A DNA stretch of 64,000 nucleotides, from contig NZ_DAIRVK010000003.1 in NCBI RefSeq assembly GCF_036802865.1, forward strand, positions 62,001 to 126,000. Direction: 5' to 3'. Below, in pieces: positions 51,490 through 59,492 of the stretch. Below the pieces are notes generated by a model, which did not search any database, was not told where the DNA came from, and saw only the letters and a list, made by a program, of their open reading frames with translations. The DNA comes from Sulfurospirillum sp036802865 (GTDB lineage: Bacteria > Campylobacterota > Campylobacteria > Campylobacterales > Sulfurospirillaceae). The translations under genes were made by a program, and so were the position numbers. The first letter of the stretch is position 1; each line of letters opens with the position of its first letter.

Positions 51490-52814
51490 AGGGCGATAAA
51501 TTCTCTAATTTTAGTAATCATATAATGGATAGCCTCATCACCCATACCAGGGTATAATCCAATCCAGAAACTATCATTCATAATCTTATCAGTATGAGGT
51601 AACGTTCCAATCACTCTATACTCTTTATCTTTTTCAAGTGCGTCAAACATTGGATGTCTTAGCATATTACCTGCAAAAAGATTGCGTGTTTGTATATTGT
51701 TGTTCTCCAAATATTCAACCAATTCATTACGTGAAAATTTCACGCCTTCTTTTAAAGTCATCATAAAACCAAACCAGCTAGGATCACTAAGGGGTTGCAG
51801 CTCAACCAAGGTTAATTCTTGAACATCTTTAAGACCCTCATAGAGCTTTTTAAAATTCTCTTTTCGCTTTTCAACAAAACTGGGAAACTTCTCTAGTTGT
51901 GCACACCCAACAGCGGCTTGCATATCAGATACTTTGAGATTAAATCCAAAATGGCTATACACGTATTTATGGTCATATCCTGTTGGAAGAGTTCCAAATT
52001 GTTGCGTAAAACGGCATCCACAGGTATTATCAACACCACTTTCACACCAACAGTCTCTTCCCCAATCACGCATGGAAAGCATAATCTTTTTGAGAAGTAG
52101 ATTGTCAGTATACGTCGCGCCACCTTCTCCCATCGTCATATGGTGTGGAGGATAAAAACTGCTTGTTCCTATGTCACCCCATGTACCTGTTGGTTTACCA
52201 TCATAGGTTGAGCCAAGCGCATCACAGTTATCTTCGATGAGCCATAGATTGTGTTTATCACAAAATGCTTTCACAGCCTTAATATTAAAAGGATTTCCTA
52301 AAGTATGCGCTATCATCACTGCTTTTGTTTTTGGACTCAATGCTTGTTCTAACTGACTAACATCAATATTAAAATGTTTAAGTTCCATATCCACAAATAC
52401 AGGTACTGCGCCGTATTGAACAATGGGTGCAACCGTTGTTGGGAAACCAGCAGCTACGGTGATGACTTCATCACCTCGTTTGACTTGTCGTTCTTTTAAA
52501 AGAGGTGATGTTAAAGTATAAAACGCCAATAAATTGGCAGAACTGCCACTATTGACCAAAAATGCCCATCTTACATGTAAAAACTTTGCCAACTCTTTTT
52601 CAAATTTTTTAGAGTAATCCCCATACGTTAACCAAAAATCAAGCGAACTATCCACAAGATTGACCATCTCTTTTTCATCAAAGACACGCCCTGCATAATT
52701 TACCCGACTTTGCCCTGCAACAAAGGGTTTAGTTTGGTTTTTTTTATGCACTAAGTCATAATACTCTTTGGTTTTTTCTAAAATTTCTTGTTTGAGTTGT
52801 TGCTCTTTTGTCAT
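51486..52814 (-). CDS. rfbH: CDP-4-keto-6-deoxy-D-glucose 3-dehydratase (E1)
   Basis: PMP- and [2Fe-2S]-dependent C3 dehydratase that starts 3-deoxygenation of CDP-4-keto-6-deoxyglucose. The aminotransferase-fold motif is FYPPHHMTMGEGG, with His where aminotransferases have the PLP Lys. Cys197, 255, 257 and 265 give the C-x57-C-x-C-x7-C cluster spacing known from Yersinia E1. It starts at the ATG at 52812-52814 in a TAATG junction, with GGAAAGGG upstream (442 aa). E1 needs an NADH-dependent reductase (E3, RfbI/AscD type), which I do not find in this window. Confidence 0.93.
   Translation of the reverse strand: MTKEQQLKQEILEKTKEYYDLVHKKNQTKPFVAGQSRVNYAGRVFDEKEMVNLVDSSLDFWLTYGDYSKKFEKELAKFLHVRWAFLVNSGSSANLLAFYTLTSPLLKERQVKRGDEVITVAAGFPTTVAPIVQYGAVPVFVDMELKHFNIDVSQLEQALSPKTKAVMIAHTLGNPFNIKAVKAFCDKHNLWLIEDNCDALGSTYDGKPTGTWGDIGTSSFYPPHHMTMGEGGATYTDNLLLKKIMLSMRDWGRDCWCESGVDNTCGCRFTQQFGTLPTGYDHKYVYSHFGFNLKVSDMQAAVGCAQLEKFPSFVEKRKENFKKLYEGLKDVQELTLVELQPLSDPSWFGFMMTLKEGVKFSRNELVEYLENNNIQTRNLFAGNMLRHPMFDALEKDKEYRVIGTLPHTDKIMNDSFWIGLYPGMGDEAIHYMITKIREFIAL
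52570..52581. repeat. TTTACATGTAAA-like palindrome, one mismatch
   Basis: CTTACATGTAAA inside rfbH, read on the minus strand as Leu-His-Val-Arg. Confidence 0.6.
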
Positions 52815-53734
52815 TATTTCCCTTTCCACATTGTATCTATTGCTTTTAGATACGGATCTTCTTTGATTGTTTGTATATCTAATTTATCCAAATTTTCTTG
52901 AAAATAAGATCTCATCTTGACTATCGCATTTTCATGAGATGTAAATTGAAAATCTCCGATCTCTTTTAAAAGACGCTCATTGCTAGACGTATACTCATGA
53001 TTCAGTCCATCGTTGATAATTCTGATCTCCGATTTAAAATCACTGACTTCATTCACTAAATTTGCCAATGAAATAAGATCAATTTTATCTCCAGTCGTAA
53101 CATTGTAAATCTTCTCTTTTAGATCCTTATGGATAACGAAGTCGATCATTCTAACTAAATCATCGACATAAATATAGTCAAAATAGACATTTTTATTAAT
53201 GCTGATTGGTAAGCGCAAAAGATTTTTAACAATTGCATTTGAAATGAACTTATAACGATAGTTTTCATATTCACCATATGCACCAAAAATCCGTAATTGC
53301 ACGATATTTTGAGATCTCTCAATATATCGTGATGCAATAGACTTATAAAATCCATATTCATCTAGTGGCAATGCATCCAAATAATCTTCTTCTTTTGCAT
53401 AAACAATGGGTTTATGTTTGCCATACTCAGCACCGCTGCCAAAAGAGATGATTTTCTTTACGTTTTTTTCATGTTTAGCAATATTGAAAAAAATTCGCAA
53501 ATTGTACTCTGTAACGCTTTTCATATCAACGGTATCACGTCCACCACCACGATTAGCGGTATGCACTATAATATCTATTTTATTCTCTAAAACATACTTA
53601 TCTACTGCTTTTTCATCACTTAGATCAAGCTCTCCACTCGATGGTGTAAGAAGCACATAATTGTAATGTTGCAAAAGATATTCTTTAAGATTAGAACCAA
53701 TAAAACCATTGGAGCCTGTTACGAAAATATTCAT
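52814..53734 (-). CDS. NAD(P)-dependent sugar epimerase/reductase (SDR), first of two
   Basis: 306-aa extended SDR. The cofactor motif is FVTGSNGFIGSNL at the N-terminus, the active-site Ser is probably in ISFGSGAEYG, and the Tyr-Lys pair is in EYGFYKSIASRYIE. It is transcribed directly before rfbH and directly after a second SDR. Alternatives: a CDP-abequose/paratose-synthase-like C4 reductase, or a YerF-like reductase acting on a branched sugar. Sequence alone does not decide. Both ends overlap neighbours (ATGA and TAATG). Confidence 0.82.
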   Translation of the reverse strand: MNIFVTGSNGFIGSNLKEYLLQHYNYVLLTPSSGELDLSDEKAVDKYVLENKIDIIVHTANRGGGRDTVDMKSVTEYNLRIFFNIAKHEKNVKKIISFGSGAEYGKHKPIVYAKEEDYLDALPLDEYGFYKSIASRYIERSQNIVQLRIFGAYGEYENYRYKFISNAIVKNLLRLPISINKNVYFDYIYVDDLVRMIDFVIHKDLKEKIYNVTTGDKIDLISLANLVNEVSDFKSEIRIINDGLNHEYTSSNERLLKEIGDFQFTSHENAIVKMRSYFQENLDKLDIQTIKEDPYLKAIDTMWKGK

Positions 53735-54732
53735 ACTAAATTCTTCTCAAACCACTGTATAGATTTTAGCAAAGCATCATCAATATGAACAGCGATATCC
53801 AACCCTAATTCACGTCTAGCATAATCAATATTAGGAACAAATTCAGAACAATCATCATTCATATTTAGAGTTTCAATACTGACGCTACTTCCAACAATAT
53901 TTTTTATTTTTAGGGCAACTTCTTCAAGAGATATTCCCATATCGCTACCCAAGTTGTATGCAGCACCATTTTTACCATTTGCTAACATATTCAAGATCCA
54001 TAATGCCATATCGGTTGGATACATATAACTTCTGATAGGTTTTCCGTTTCCTAAAATTCGAATATTTTTTGTTTTCAGCACATCTCTTATAAAACTATTG
54101 ATAGCCCAAGGTTTATTGAGACTCATGAAAGGTCCTATAAAAGAAAATGGCCGGACTTGAACAATAGGGAGTTTATGTAAGCTTCTGTACGCATTAACAA
54201 GTGTTTCAGCATATCTTTTTGCTTCAGGGTATATTGCTGTTATACTGTTACAATTTAATTTTCCAAAATCATTTTCGGTAATATTATGACTATCCAACGT
54301 ACCATAAATCTGTCCTGAACTAAGGTGTACGATTTTCTCTAATTTTTCTAGTAATAAAGCATTTTCCATGGTATTTTTCGTACCATCTGTAATGATATTC
54401 ATAGATTCTATAGGATTAGACATATAAATTCTATTATCTGGAGAACTTGCAGCATGAATAATATAGACAATATCTTTAGGAAACTCACGAATATTTCTGA
54501 TATCATCTTGGATAAAAATAATATCTTGACGACTATCAATGAAAGTATCTAGTGCCCCCGTAGCATGCCTTGCAATAAGATATAGTTTAACATTAAAATG
54601 ATATTTATCATTTAACCATATCAATAACTGTATTAACCATGTGCCAATAAAGCCACTACCCCCGGTAATTAAAATTGCTTTATTTTTTAATTTTTCAAGA
54701 TTTGAAATATCTTTTTCTGTTAAAGTCAACAA
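53731..54732 (-). CDS. NAD(P)-dependent sugar epimerase/dehydratase (SDR), second
   Basis: 333-aa extended SDR with an N-terminal leader of about 20 residues, then ILITGGSGFIGTWL. The Ser is in HLSSGQIYG, Tyr and Lys in YPEAKRYAETLV, and the domain continues RPFSFIGPFMSLNKPWAIN, like dTDP-glucose dehydratase and UDP-sugar epimerase relatives. It starts at TTG (54730-54732), six bases after AAGGA, which lies within the end of the aldolase gene. Its role is probably to reduce or epimerise the CDP-sugar intermediate of the neighbouring carboligase set. Confidence 0.82.
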   Translation of the reverse strand: MLTLTEKDISNLEKLKNKAILITGGSGFIGTWLIQLLIWLNDKYHFNVKLYLIARHATGALDTFIDSRQDIIFIQDDIRNIREFPKDIVYIIHAASSPDNRIYMSNPIESMNIITDGTKNTMENALLLEKLEKIVHLSSGQIYGTLDSHNITENDFGKLNCNSITAIYPEAKRYAETLVNAYRSLHKLPIVQVRPFSFIGPFMSLNKPWAINSFIRDVLKTKNIRILGNGKPIRSYMYPTDMALWILNMLANGKNGAAYNLGSDMGISLEEVALKIKNIVGSSVSIETLNMNDDCSEFVPNIDYARRELGLDIAVHIDDALLKSIQWFEKNLV

Positions 54733-54733
54733 A

Positions 54734-55741
54734 TCAAATCCTTTTTTGTAATTTAAGTGCTATATCGATAATAGTATCTTCTTGTCCAGCAACTACTTTT
54801 TGTTTTCCAAGCTCCATAAAAATATCTCGCGGATCGACATTGAACTCTTTAGCAATTCTCTTAACATGTTTAGAAAAACCAGAAAAGACACCTGCTATAG
54901 CGCTAACAATACTTAAAGATGAAATAGTAATTGGTTCTTTAATCAAATCTTTTTCTACCAAATCTGCTACGTCCAATAGCCTATATAAATCAACATTGGT
55001 TTTATAATTCATTTTTTGAAGAACTGCTGCTAAAACTTCCATTTGTGCATTGCCAGCTCCAGCTCCAAACCCTTTTGTTGCACCATCAATAATCTGAGCA
55101 CCTGCCTCGATAGCAACAAGAGAGTTTGAAATTCCTAATCCCAAATTGTTATGTGCATGAAAACCTACAGGGACATTGAGATTTTGTGATAAGAGAGTAA
55201 TTCTTGCTTTGACGTCATCTGGCAAATAGCTACCTGCTGAATCTAAAATAACAATCGCTTCTGCTCCATATGTTTGCATCTTAATAGCTTCATCAAGTAA
55301 AATCTCAGGACTTGCCATATGACTCATCATTAAAAGCCCATAAGCTTCTTTCCCTTTTTCTCGAACATACCCAAGATGACGCTCTGTAATATCAGCTTCA
55401 GTACAATGACTCGCAACACGAACAATATCAACACCCCAAGATAAAGCTTTTTCTATATCTTTTTTAATTGTCGCAAATCCAGGTATAACATGAATACCCA
55501 ATTTCGTATGTTGTAAATTATTTTTCGCTGTTTTAATAAGAATTTCATCGCTTAGTTGACTTTGGCCAACAAGAACAGAAGATGCTCCTAATCCATTGCC
55601 ATGCCCAACTTCTATAGCGTATACACCTGTTGTATCTATCGCTTTTGTATATTCATCTACTTGAGAAATTGAAAGCTGATGAGAAATAGCATGAGAACCA
55701 TCTCTCAATGTAACATCATAAAGATTGATTTTATGTATCAT
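54734..55741 (-). CDS. Pyruvate (4-hydroxy-2-oxovalerate-type) aldolase in a sugar cluster
   Basis: 335-aa DmpG/MhpE/BphI-like class II aldolase that splits or forms 4-hydroxy-2-oxo acids from pyruvate and an aldehyde. Active-site residues seen: R13, D14 and H17 in DVTLRDGSHA, and metal ligands H195 and H197 in GFHAHNNLG. The residue equal to Pseudomonas DmpG Tyr291 is Phe286 (AGVFSGF). The C-terminal half contains the DmpF-interacting segment. It starts at the ATG at 55739-55741 in an ATGA overlap with the dehydrogenase gene. It has no catabolic neighbours, so a synthetic role is inferred. Confidence 0.9.
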   Translation of the reverse strand: MIHKINLYDVTLRDGSHAISHQLSISQVDEYTKAIDTTGVYAIEVGHGNGLGASSVLVGQSQLSDEILIKTAKNNLQHTKLGIHVIPGFATIKKDIEKALSWGVDIVRVASHCTEADITERHLGYVREKGKEAYGLLMMSHMASPEILLDEAIKMQTYGAEAIVILDSAGSYLPDDVKARITLLSQNLNVPVGFHAHNNLGLGISNSLVAIEAGAQIIDGATKGFGAGAGNAQMEVLAAVLQKMNYKTNVDLYRLLDVADLVEKDLIKEPITISSLSIVSAIAGVFSGFSKHVKRIAKEFNVDPRDIFMELGKQKVVAGQEDTIIDIALKLQKRI

Positions 55742-56610
55742 AGGCAAACCTCTTTATTTTTTGCAAATTCCTCAGCTAATGCTATTGCGGCAGAATTAAT
55801 AATATCCAAGTTTCCTGCATATTTTGGAAGATAATCACCTAAGCCTTGTACCTTAATAGATAAAATGACTAAACCATTATCGTATACTGGTTCAAGGGCT
55901 AGAAAATAGCCTGGAACATAGGATTGAATAATCACTACCATTTTTTTTATCTCAGAAGAAATTAAATCCATATCAGGATTATTTATTTTTAAATAAATTG
56001 TTGTATTCATATCAATACTAGGTTGAGCTGGATTTAAATTTATAATAACTTTTACATTTTGAGCGCCCGTAAAATGAGACAATGCTTTTTCAGTCGTTTC
56101 AATATATTCATCTATATTTGCTCTCGTACCAGGTCCAGCACTTTTTGATGCAATTGTTGATACAAGCTCAATATACTCTATACTACTTACAACTTTACTA
56201 ATGGCATATGCTATAGGAATTGAGGCTTGACCACCACATGTGATCATATTCAGATTATCATATTTTAAAGCTTCGTCCAAATTAACAGCTGGAATAGTAA
56301 ATAATCCCAATTTTGCAGGAGTTAAATCAATAACAATTTTATTAAGTTGTTTTAAAATAGGGGCATGTATTTTATGGCTTGATGCAGATGTCGCATCAAA
56401 TACCAAATCACAACATTCTGGATTTTCAAGAATGGCATCTATTCCTCTATCACTTAAAGTAATACCTAAAGACATGGCTTTTAACATTCCTTTAGAACTT
56501 AAATTCCTGCCTGCAAACAAAGTACATTGTAAATAAGGTGATCTAGAAATTTTAATTAATAAATCAGTGCCTATATTGCCTGTACCTAAAATTGCAACTT
56601 TGAACTTCAT
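55738..56610 (-). CDS. Acylating aldehyde dehydrogenase (DmpF/MhpF-like)
   Basis: 290-aa NAD- and CoA-dependent aldehyde dehydrogenase. The Rossmann motif is AILGTGNIGTDLL, DATSASSH and IDLTPAKLG follow, and the catalytic Cys125 is in MITCGGQASIP. SKSAGPGTRANIDEYIETT is the DmpF signature, and the C-terminal LPKYAGNLDIINSAAIA is the aldolase-binding tail. In catabolism it turns acetaldehyde into acetyl-CoA; here, beside the aldolase and a ThDP enzyme, it could run in reverse and feed an aldehyde to the aldolase channel. The ATG at 56608-56610 is preferred to the TTG before it. Confidence 0.9.
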   Translation of the reverse strand: MKFKVAILGTGNIGTDLLIKISRSPYLQCTLFAGRNLSSKGMLKAMSLGITLSDRGIDAILENPECCDLVFDATSASSHKIHAPILKQLNKIVIDLTPAKLGLFTIPAVNLDEALKYDNLNMITCGGQASIPIAYAISKVVSSIEYIELVSTIASKSAGPGTRANIDEYIETTEKALSHFTGAQNVKVIINLNPAQPSIDMNTTIYLKINNPDMDLISSEIKKMVVIIQSYVPGYFLALEPVYDNGLVILSIKVQGLGDYLPKYAGNLDIINSAAIALAEEFAKNKEVCL

Positions 56611-56613
56611 CAA

Positions 56614-58398
56614 TTAAGACTCCATGTGAATATTAGCTTCGTATTCTTCTCTTGCCAAGAAAGGAAACATATCATCATAAGGCATAGAAATCATTTTCCC
56701 ATCATCTAATTTCTTAGAAGCAACCCTAGGTATCAATAATTGATTTTCTGGCGTCATGACTTCAAAAATAACAGGACCAGTATAATCAATAAGCTCTTTT
56801 ATCTTTTCATTCATTTCAAAGATATTCGATAAACATATATATTTAATTCCATACAAAGTAGCCACTTTTTCCATAGATGGAGTAGACAATCCTGTTGCAC
56901 TACTTTCTCCTATGAGTCGACCTTCCATAAAATTATTTTGAGTATGTCGAATGAGAAGATAACCATTGTTATTTAAGATAATTGTTTTTACTGGCAAATG
57001 ATAATGTGCAATTGTTTGAAATTCTTGCAAATTCATTTGGATAGAGCCATCTCCGCTAATACAATAAACGTCTTTCCCTTCATCTTTAGCCAATGAAGCT
57101 ACACCAATAGAAGCGGGGCTATATCCCATTGTCGAAAGTCCACCTGTGATGATATGCCTTTGTCCAAACTTAACTTTAAATGCTTGTGCATGAACATGAA
57201 AACATGAACCTGTATCTGTCACAATGACGGCATTTTTATCTAAAGTTTCTGAAAAAACTCTCATGAAGTGATAAGAATTAACGCCTTCTGTTTCATTCAT
57301 ATATTCCAAGAGGTCAACTGGATACTTATTCTTCCATTCTTGATTTTTTTTCAACCATCCGATATATGATTCTTGATTTGGTTGAAAATTCTTCAAAAGA
57401 GATTTCATACACACTTTCACATCACACAATATTTTAATAGCCTTATCAACAGAAGGTTTTTCAAATTCTTTTGGATCAATCTCGACAAGAATTATTTTAG
57501 AATTTGGTGCAAAAGCTTGATAATCATGCCCAATGAGTCCAATACTTAAACGAGAACCTAAAACAAGCAATACGTCGGAATTTTGCACAGCAAAATTCCC
57601 GGCCCTATCTCCATATGTTCCAGGCCTTCCTATAAAATTTGGATGTTCATGATCTAAAATATCCATGCCCATTCTTGTCGTCACGATAGGAATTCCAAAT
57701 GTATTAGCTATCTCATTTGCTTCTTGTATTGCATCAGCTTGTTGTACTCCAGCACCCATCAAGATAACCGGTCTTTTCGCTTTATTCAATTCTTGAATAA
57801 TCAGCTCAATATTACATGATTGATTTTTTAATAATTCTTGATCTGGCTCAAAGCTATCATATAAGTCAGGATCAAAGATAGCTCCTTGTATATCAATAGG
57901 ACATTCAATCCATACGGGACCAAAGGGTGCTTGATGAGCTATAAAAATAGCTTTTTCAATATTATATTTTATTTTACTAATGTCATCTAGGATAACTGCA
58001 AACTTCGTTACTTGCTCAAAAATTGGTAGTGTATTAAACCCTTGTAAAGAAAATTGTCGGGGAGTTGTTACATGTACTTGTTCAACCTTAGATTGACCAG
58101 AAACAATAATGCAAGGGGAACGATCAACATATGCACCAACAACACCTGTTAAAGTATTAAGTGCTGCAGGTCCTGCTGTCACATAAACAACACCAATTTT
58201 TTTAGAATATCTAGCATACGCTTCCGCAGCCATTGTTGCAGCTTGTTCATGATGAAAAAAATAAGTATCTAAAGTATCTTTTTGTTTATAAACAGCATCT
58301 GTTAAATGCATAATCATTCCGCCAGTAATCATAAAAAGCTTATTACCACTAACTTTAGCAAGCTTTTGTGTTAAATAATCTGCAACTCTGATTTTCAT
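56614..58398 (-). CDS. ThDP-dependent acetolactate synthase-like carboligase
   Basis: 594-aa three-domain ThDP enzyme. The activating Glu51 is in FFHHEQAATMAAEAYAR, the central domain (about 200-345) resembles the FAD/ADP-binding domain of acetolactate synthase, and the Mg-ThDP motif runs from GDGS (449-452) to NNNGY (476-480). It lacks a regulatory-subunit partner and sits inside the rfbG-rfbH sugar set, so branched amino-acid synthesis is unlikely. The closest known role is that of YerE, which adds a two-carbon unit from pyruvate to a CDP-4-keto-3,6-dideoxy sugar. The donor here may be longer, given the aldolase beside it. Confidence 0.85.
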   Translation of the reverse strand: MKIRVADYLTQKLAKVSGNKLFMITGGMIMHLTDAVYKQKDTLDTYFFHHEQAATMAAEAYARYSKKIGVVYVTAGPAALNTLTGVVGAYVDRSPCIIVSGQSKVEQVHVTTPRQFSLQGFNTLPIFEQVTKFAVILDDISKIKYNIEKAIFIAHQAPFGPVWIECPIDIQGAIFDPDLYDSFEPDQELLKNQSCNIELIIQELNKAKRPVILMGAGVQQADAIQEANEIANTFGIPIVTTRMGMDILDHEHPNFIGRPGTYGDRAGNFAVQNSDVLLVLGSRLSIGLIGHDYQAFAPNSKIILVEIDPKEFEKPSVDKAIKILCDVKVCMKSLLKNFQPNQESYIGWLKKNQEWKNKYPVDLLEYMNETEGVNSYHFMRVFSETLDKNAVIVTDTGSCFHVHAQAFKVKFGQRHIITGGLSTMGYSPASIGVASLAKDEGKDVYCISGDGSIQMNLQEFQTIAHYHLPVKTIILNNNGYLLIRHTQNNFMEGRLIGESSATGLSTPSMEKVATLYGIKYICLSNIFEMNEKIKELIDYTGPVIFEVMTPENQLLIPRVASKKLDDGKMISMPYDDMFPFLAREEYEANIHMES

Positions 58399-59492
58399 GC
58401 TTTACTCCACTCAATCTTTTTTTCTTGTGCATCTTTCACATAATTTTTCAAATCATATTGTGTCAAAAGTTCATTTTTTTCATAAAAAGCTTTATACCAT
58501 TTTACAGTCTTTTCAAATGTCTTCTCACTCTCCCACACATCTTTCCAATGAAGCTTGATATGGGCTTTGGAACAATCTAATTTTAATAAATTGGCTTCAT
58601 GAAGTTGATTTGGAGTTTGATTAATCTCATAGTCAATTTTATCCCAATGCTGTTTTACATGTAAAACAACTTCTTCAACACAAATACTTCCTTCATCACT
58701 TGGTCCAAAGTTCCATGCATCTGCAAATTCAACTTGTTCTTCAAGCAATTTTTGCCCAATATGCAAATACCCACTCAAAGGCTCAAGGACATGTTGCCAA
58801 GGTCTTGTTGCTTTGGGGTTACGAATACTCACTTTTTTACCTTGACTAACGGATACCATAATATCAGTCATCAATCTATCTTGTGCCCAGTCACCACCAC
58901 CAATCACATTACCTGCACGACACGTTGCTAAAAGAGTATGATGTGTGTGTTTATACTCACTAGAATTAAAGTAAGAATTGCGATAAGAAGTTGCTAATAG
59001 ATCAGCGCACCCTTTAGAAGAACTATACGGATCATACCCACCCATAGGGTCATTCTCGCGATACCCCCACACCCATTCTCTGTTTTCATAGGCTTTATCA
59101 CTGGTAATATTTACAATTGCTTTAACCTGATGTTTACGACACACTTCAAAAACTTTCAGCGTTCCTATCACATTCGTTTCGTAGGTTTCAATTGGATTTG
59201 CATAAGAAGGCCTAACTAATGCTTGCGCTGCTAGGTGAAAAACAATATCTGGCTTATACGTTGCAAATGTTTGTTCAAGCTTTTCTAAATCTCTTATATC
59301 GCCTGCAATAGATATCATATCAAGGTCAAGCAATGCTAAATGATTTGGTTGGGTAGGTGCTTCTAAAGAATAGCCTATGACGTTAGCACCCATTTGCTTT
59401 AGCCAATACACAAGCCAAGATCCTTTAAAGCCCGTATGTCCCGTCACTAAAATAGTTTTATCTTTATAGATGCCTCCAAAAAGATGTTTCAT
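58395..59492 (-). CDS. rfbG: CDP-glucose 4,6-dehydratase
   Basis: Converts CDP-D-glucose to CDP-4-keto-6-deoxyglucose. The extended SDR fold starts ILVTGHTGFKGSWLVYWL, with the catalytic region around NITSDKAYENREWVWGYREN and DPYSSSKGCADLL (Tyr-x3-Lys). Two in-frame ATGs are possible; I choose 59490-59492, in a TAATG junction with rfbF (365 aa), because this junction type recurs in the operon; the other ATG at 59505-59507 would add five residues. It feeds RfbH and probably the ThDP enzyme. Confidence 0.94.
   Translation of the reverse strand: MKHLFGGIYKDKTILVTGHTGFKGSWLVYWLKQMGANVIGYSLEAPTQPNHLALLDLDMISIAGDIRDLEKLEQTFATYKPDIVFHLAAQALVRPSYANPIETYETNVIGTLKVFEVCRKHQVKAIVNITSDKAYENREWVWGYRENDPMGGYDPYSSSKGCADLLATSYRNSYFNSSEYKHTHHTLLATCRAGNVIGGGDWAQDRLMTDIMVSVSQGKKVSIRNPKATRPWQHVLEPLSGYLHIGQKLLEEQVEFADAWNFGPSDEGSICVEEVVLHVKQHWDKIDYEINQTPNQLHEANLLKLDCSKAHIKLHWKDVWESEKTFEKTVKWYKAFYEKNELLTQYDLKNYVKDAQEKKIEWSKA
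58654..58665. repeat. TTTACATGTAAA palindrome, copy 7
   Basis: Exact copy inside rfbG, read on the minus strand as Leu-His-Val-Lys. Confidence 0.8.

Noticed and set aside
54734..56610. Remnant of an aromatic meta-cleavage catabolic operon
   Set aside because: No dioxygenase, hydrolase or hydratase genes; both genes look intact and are coupled to sugar-nucleotide genes.
56614..58398. Acetolactate synthase (ilvB) for branched amino acids
   Set aside because: No small regulatory subunit or ilvC nearby, and it is locked by overlaps between rfbG and the DmpF-like gene; a sugar role fits better.
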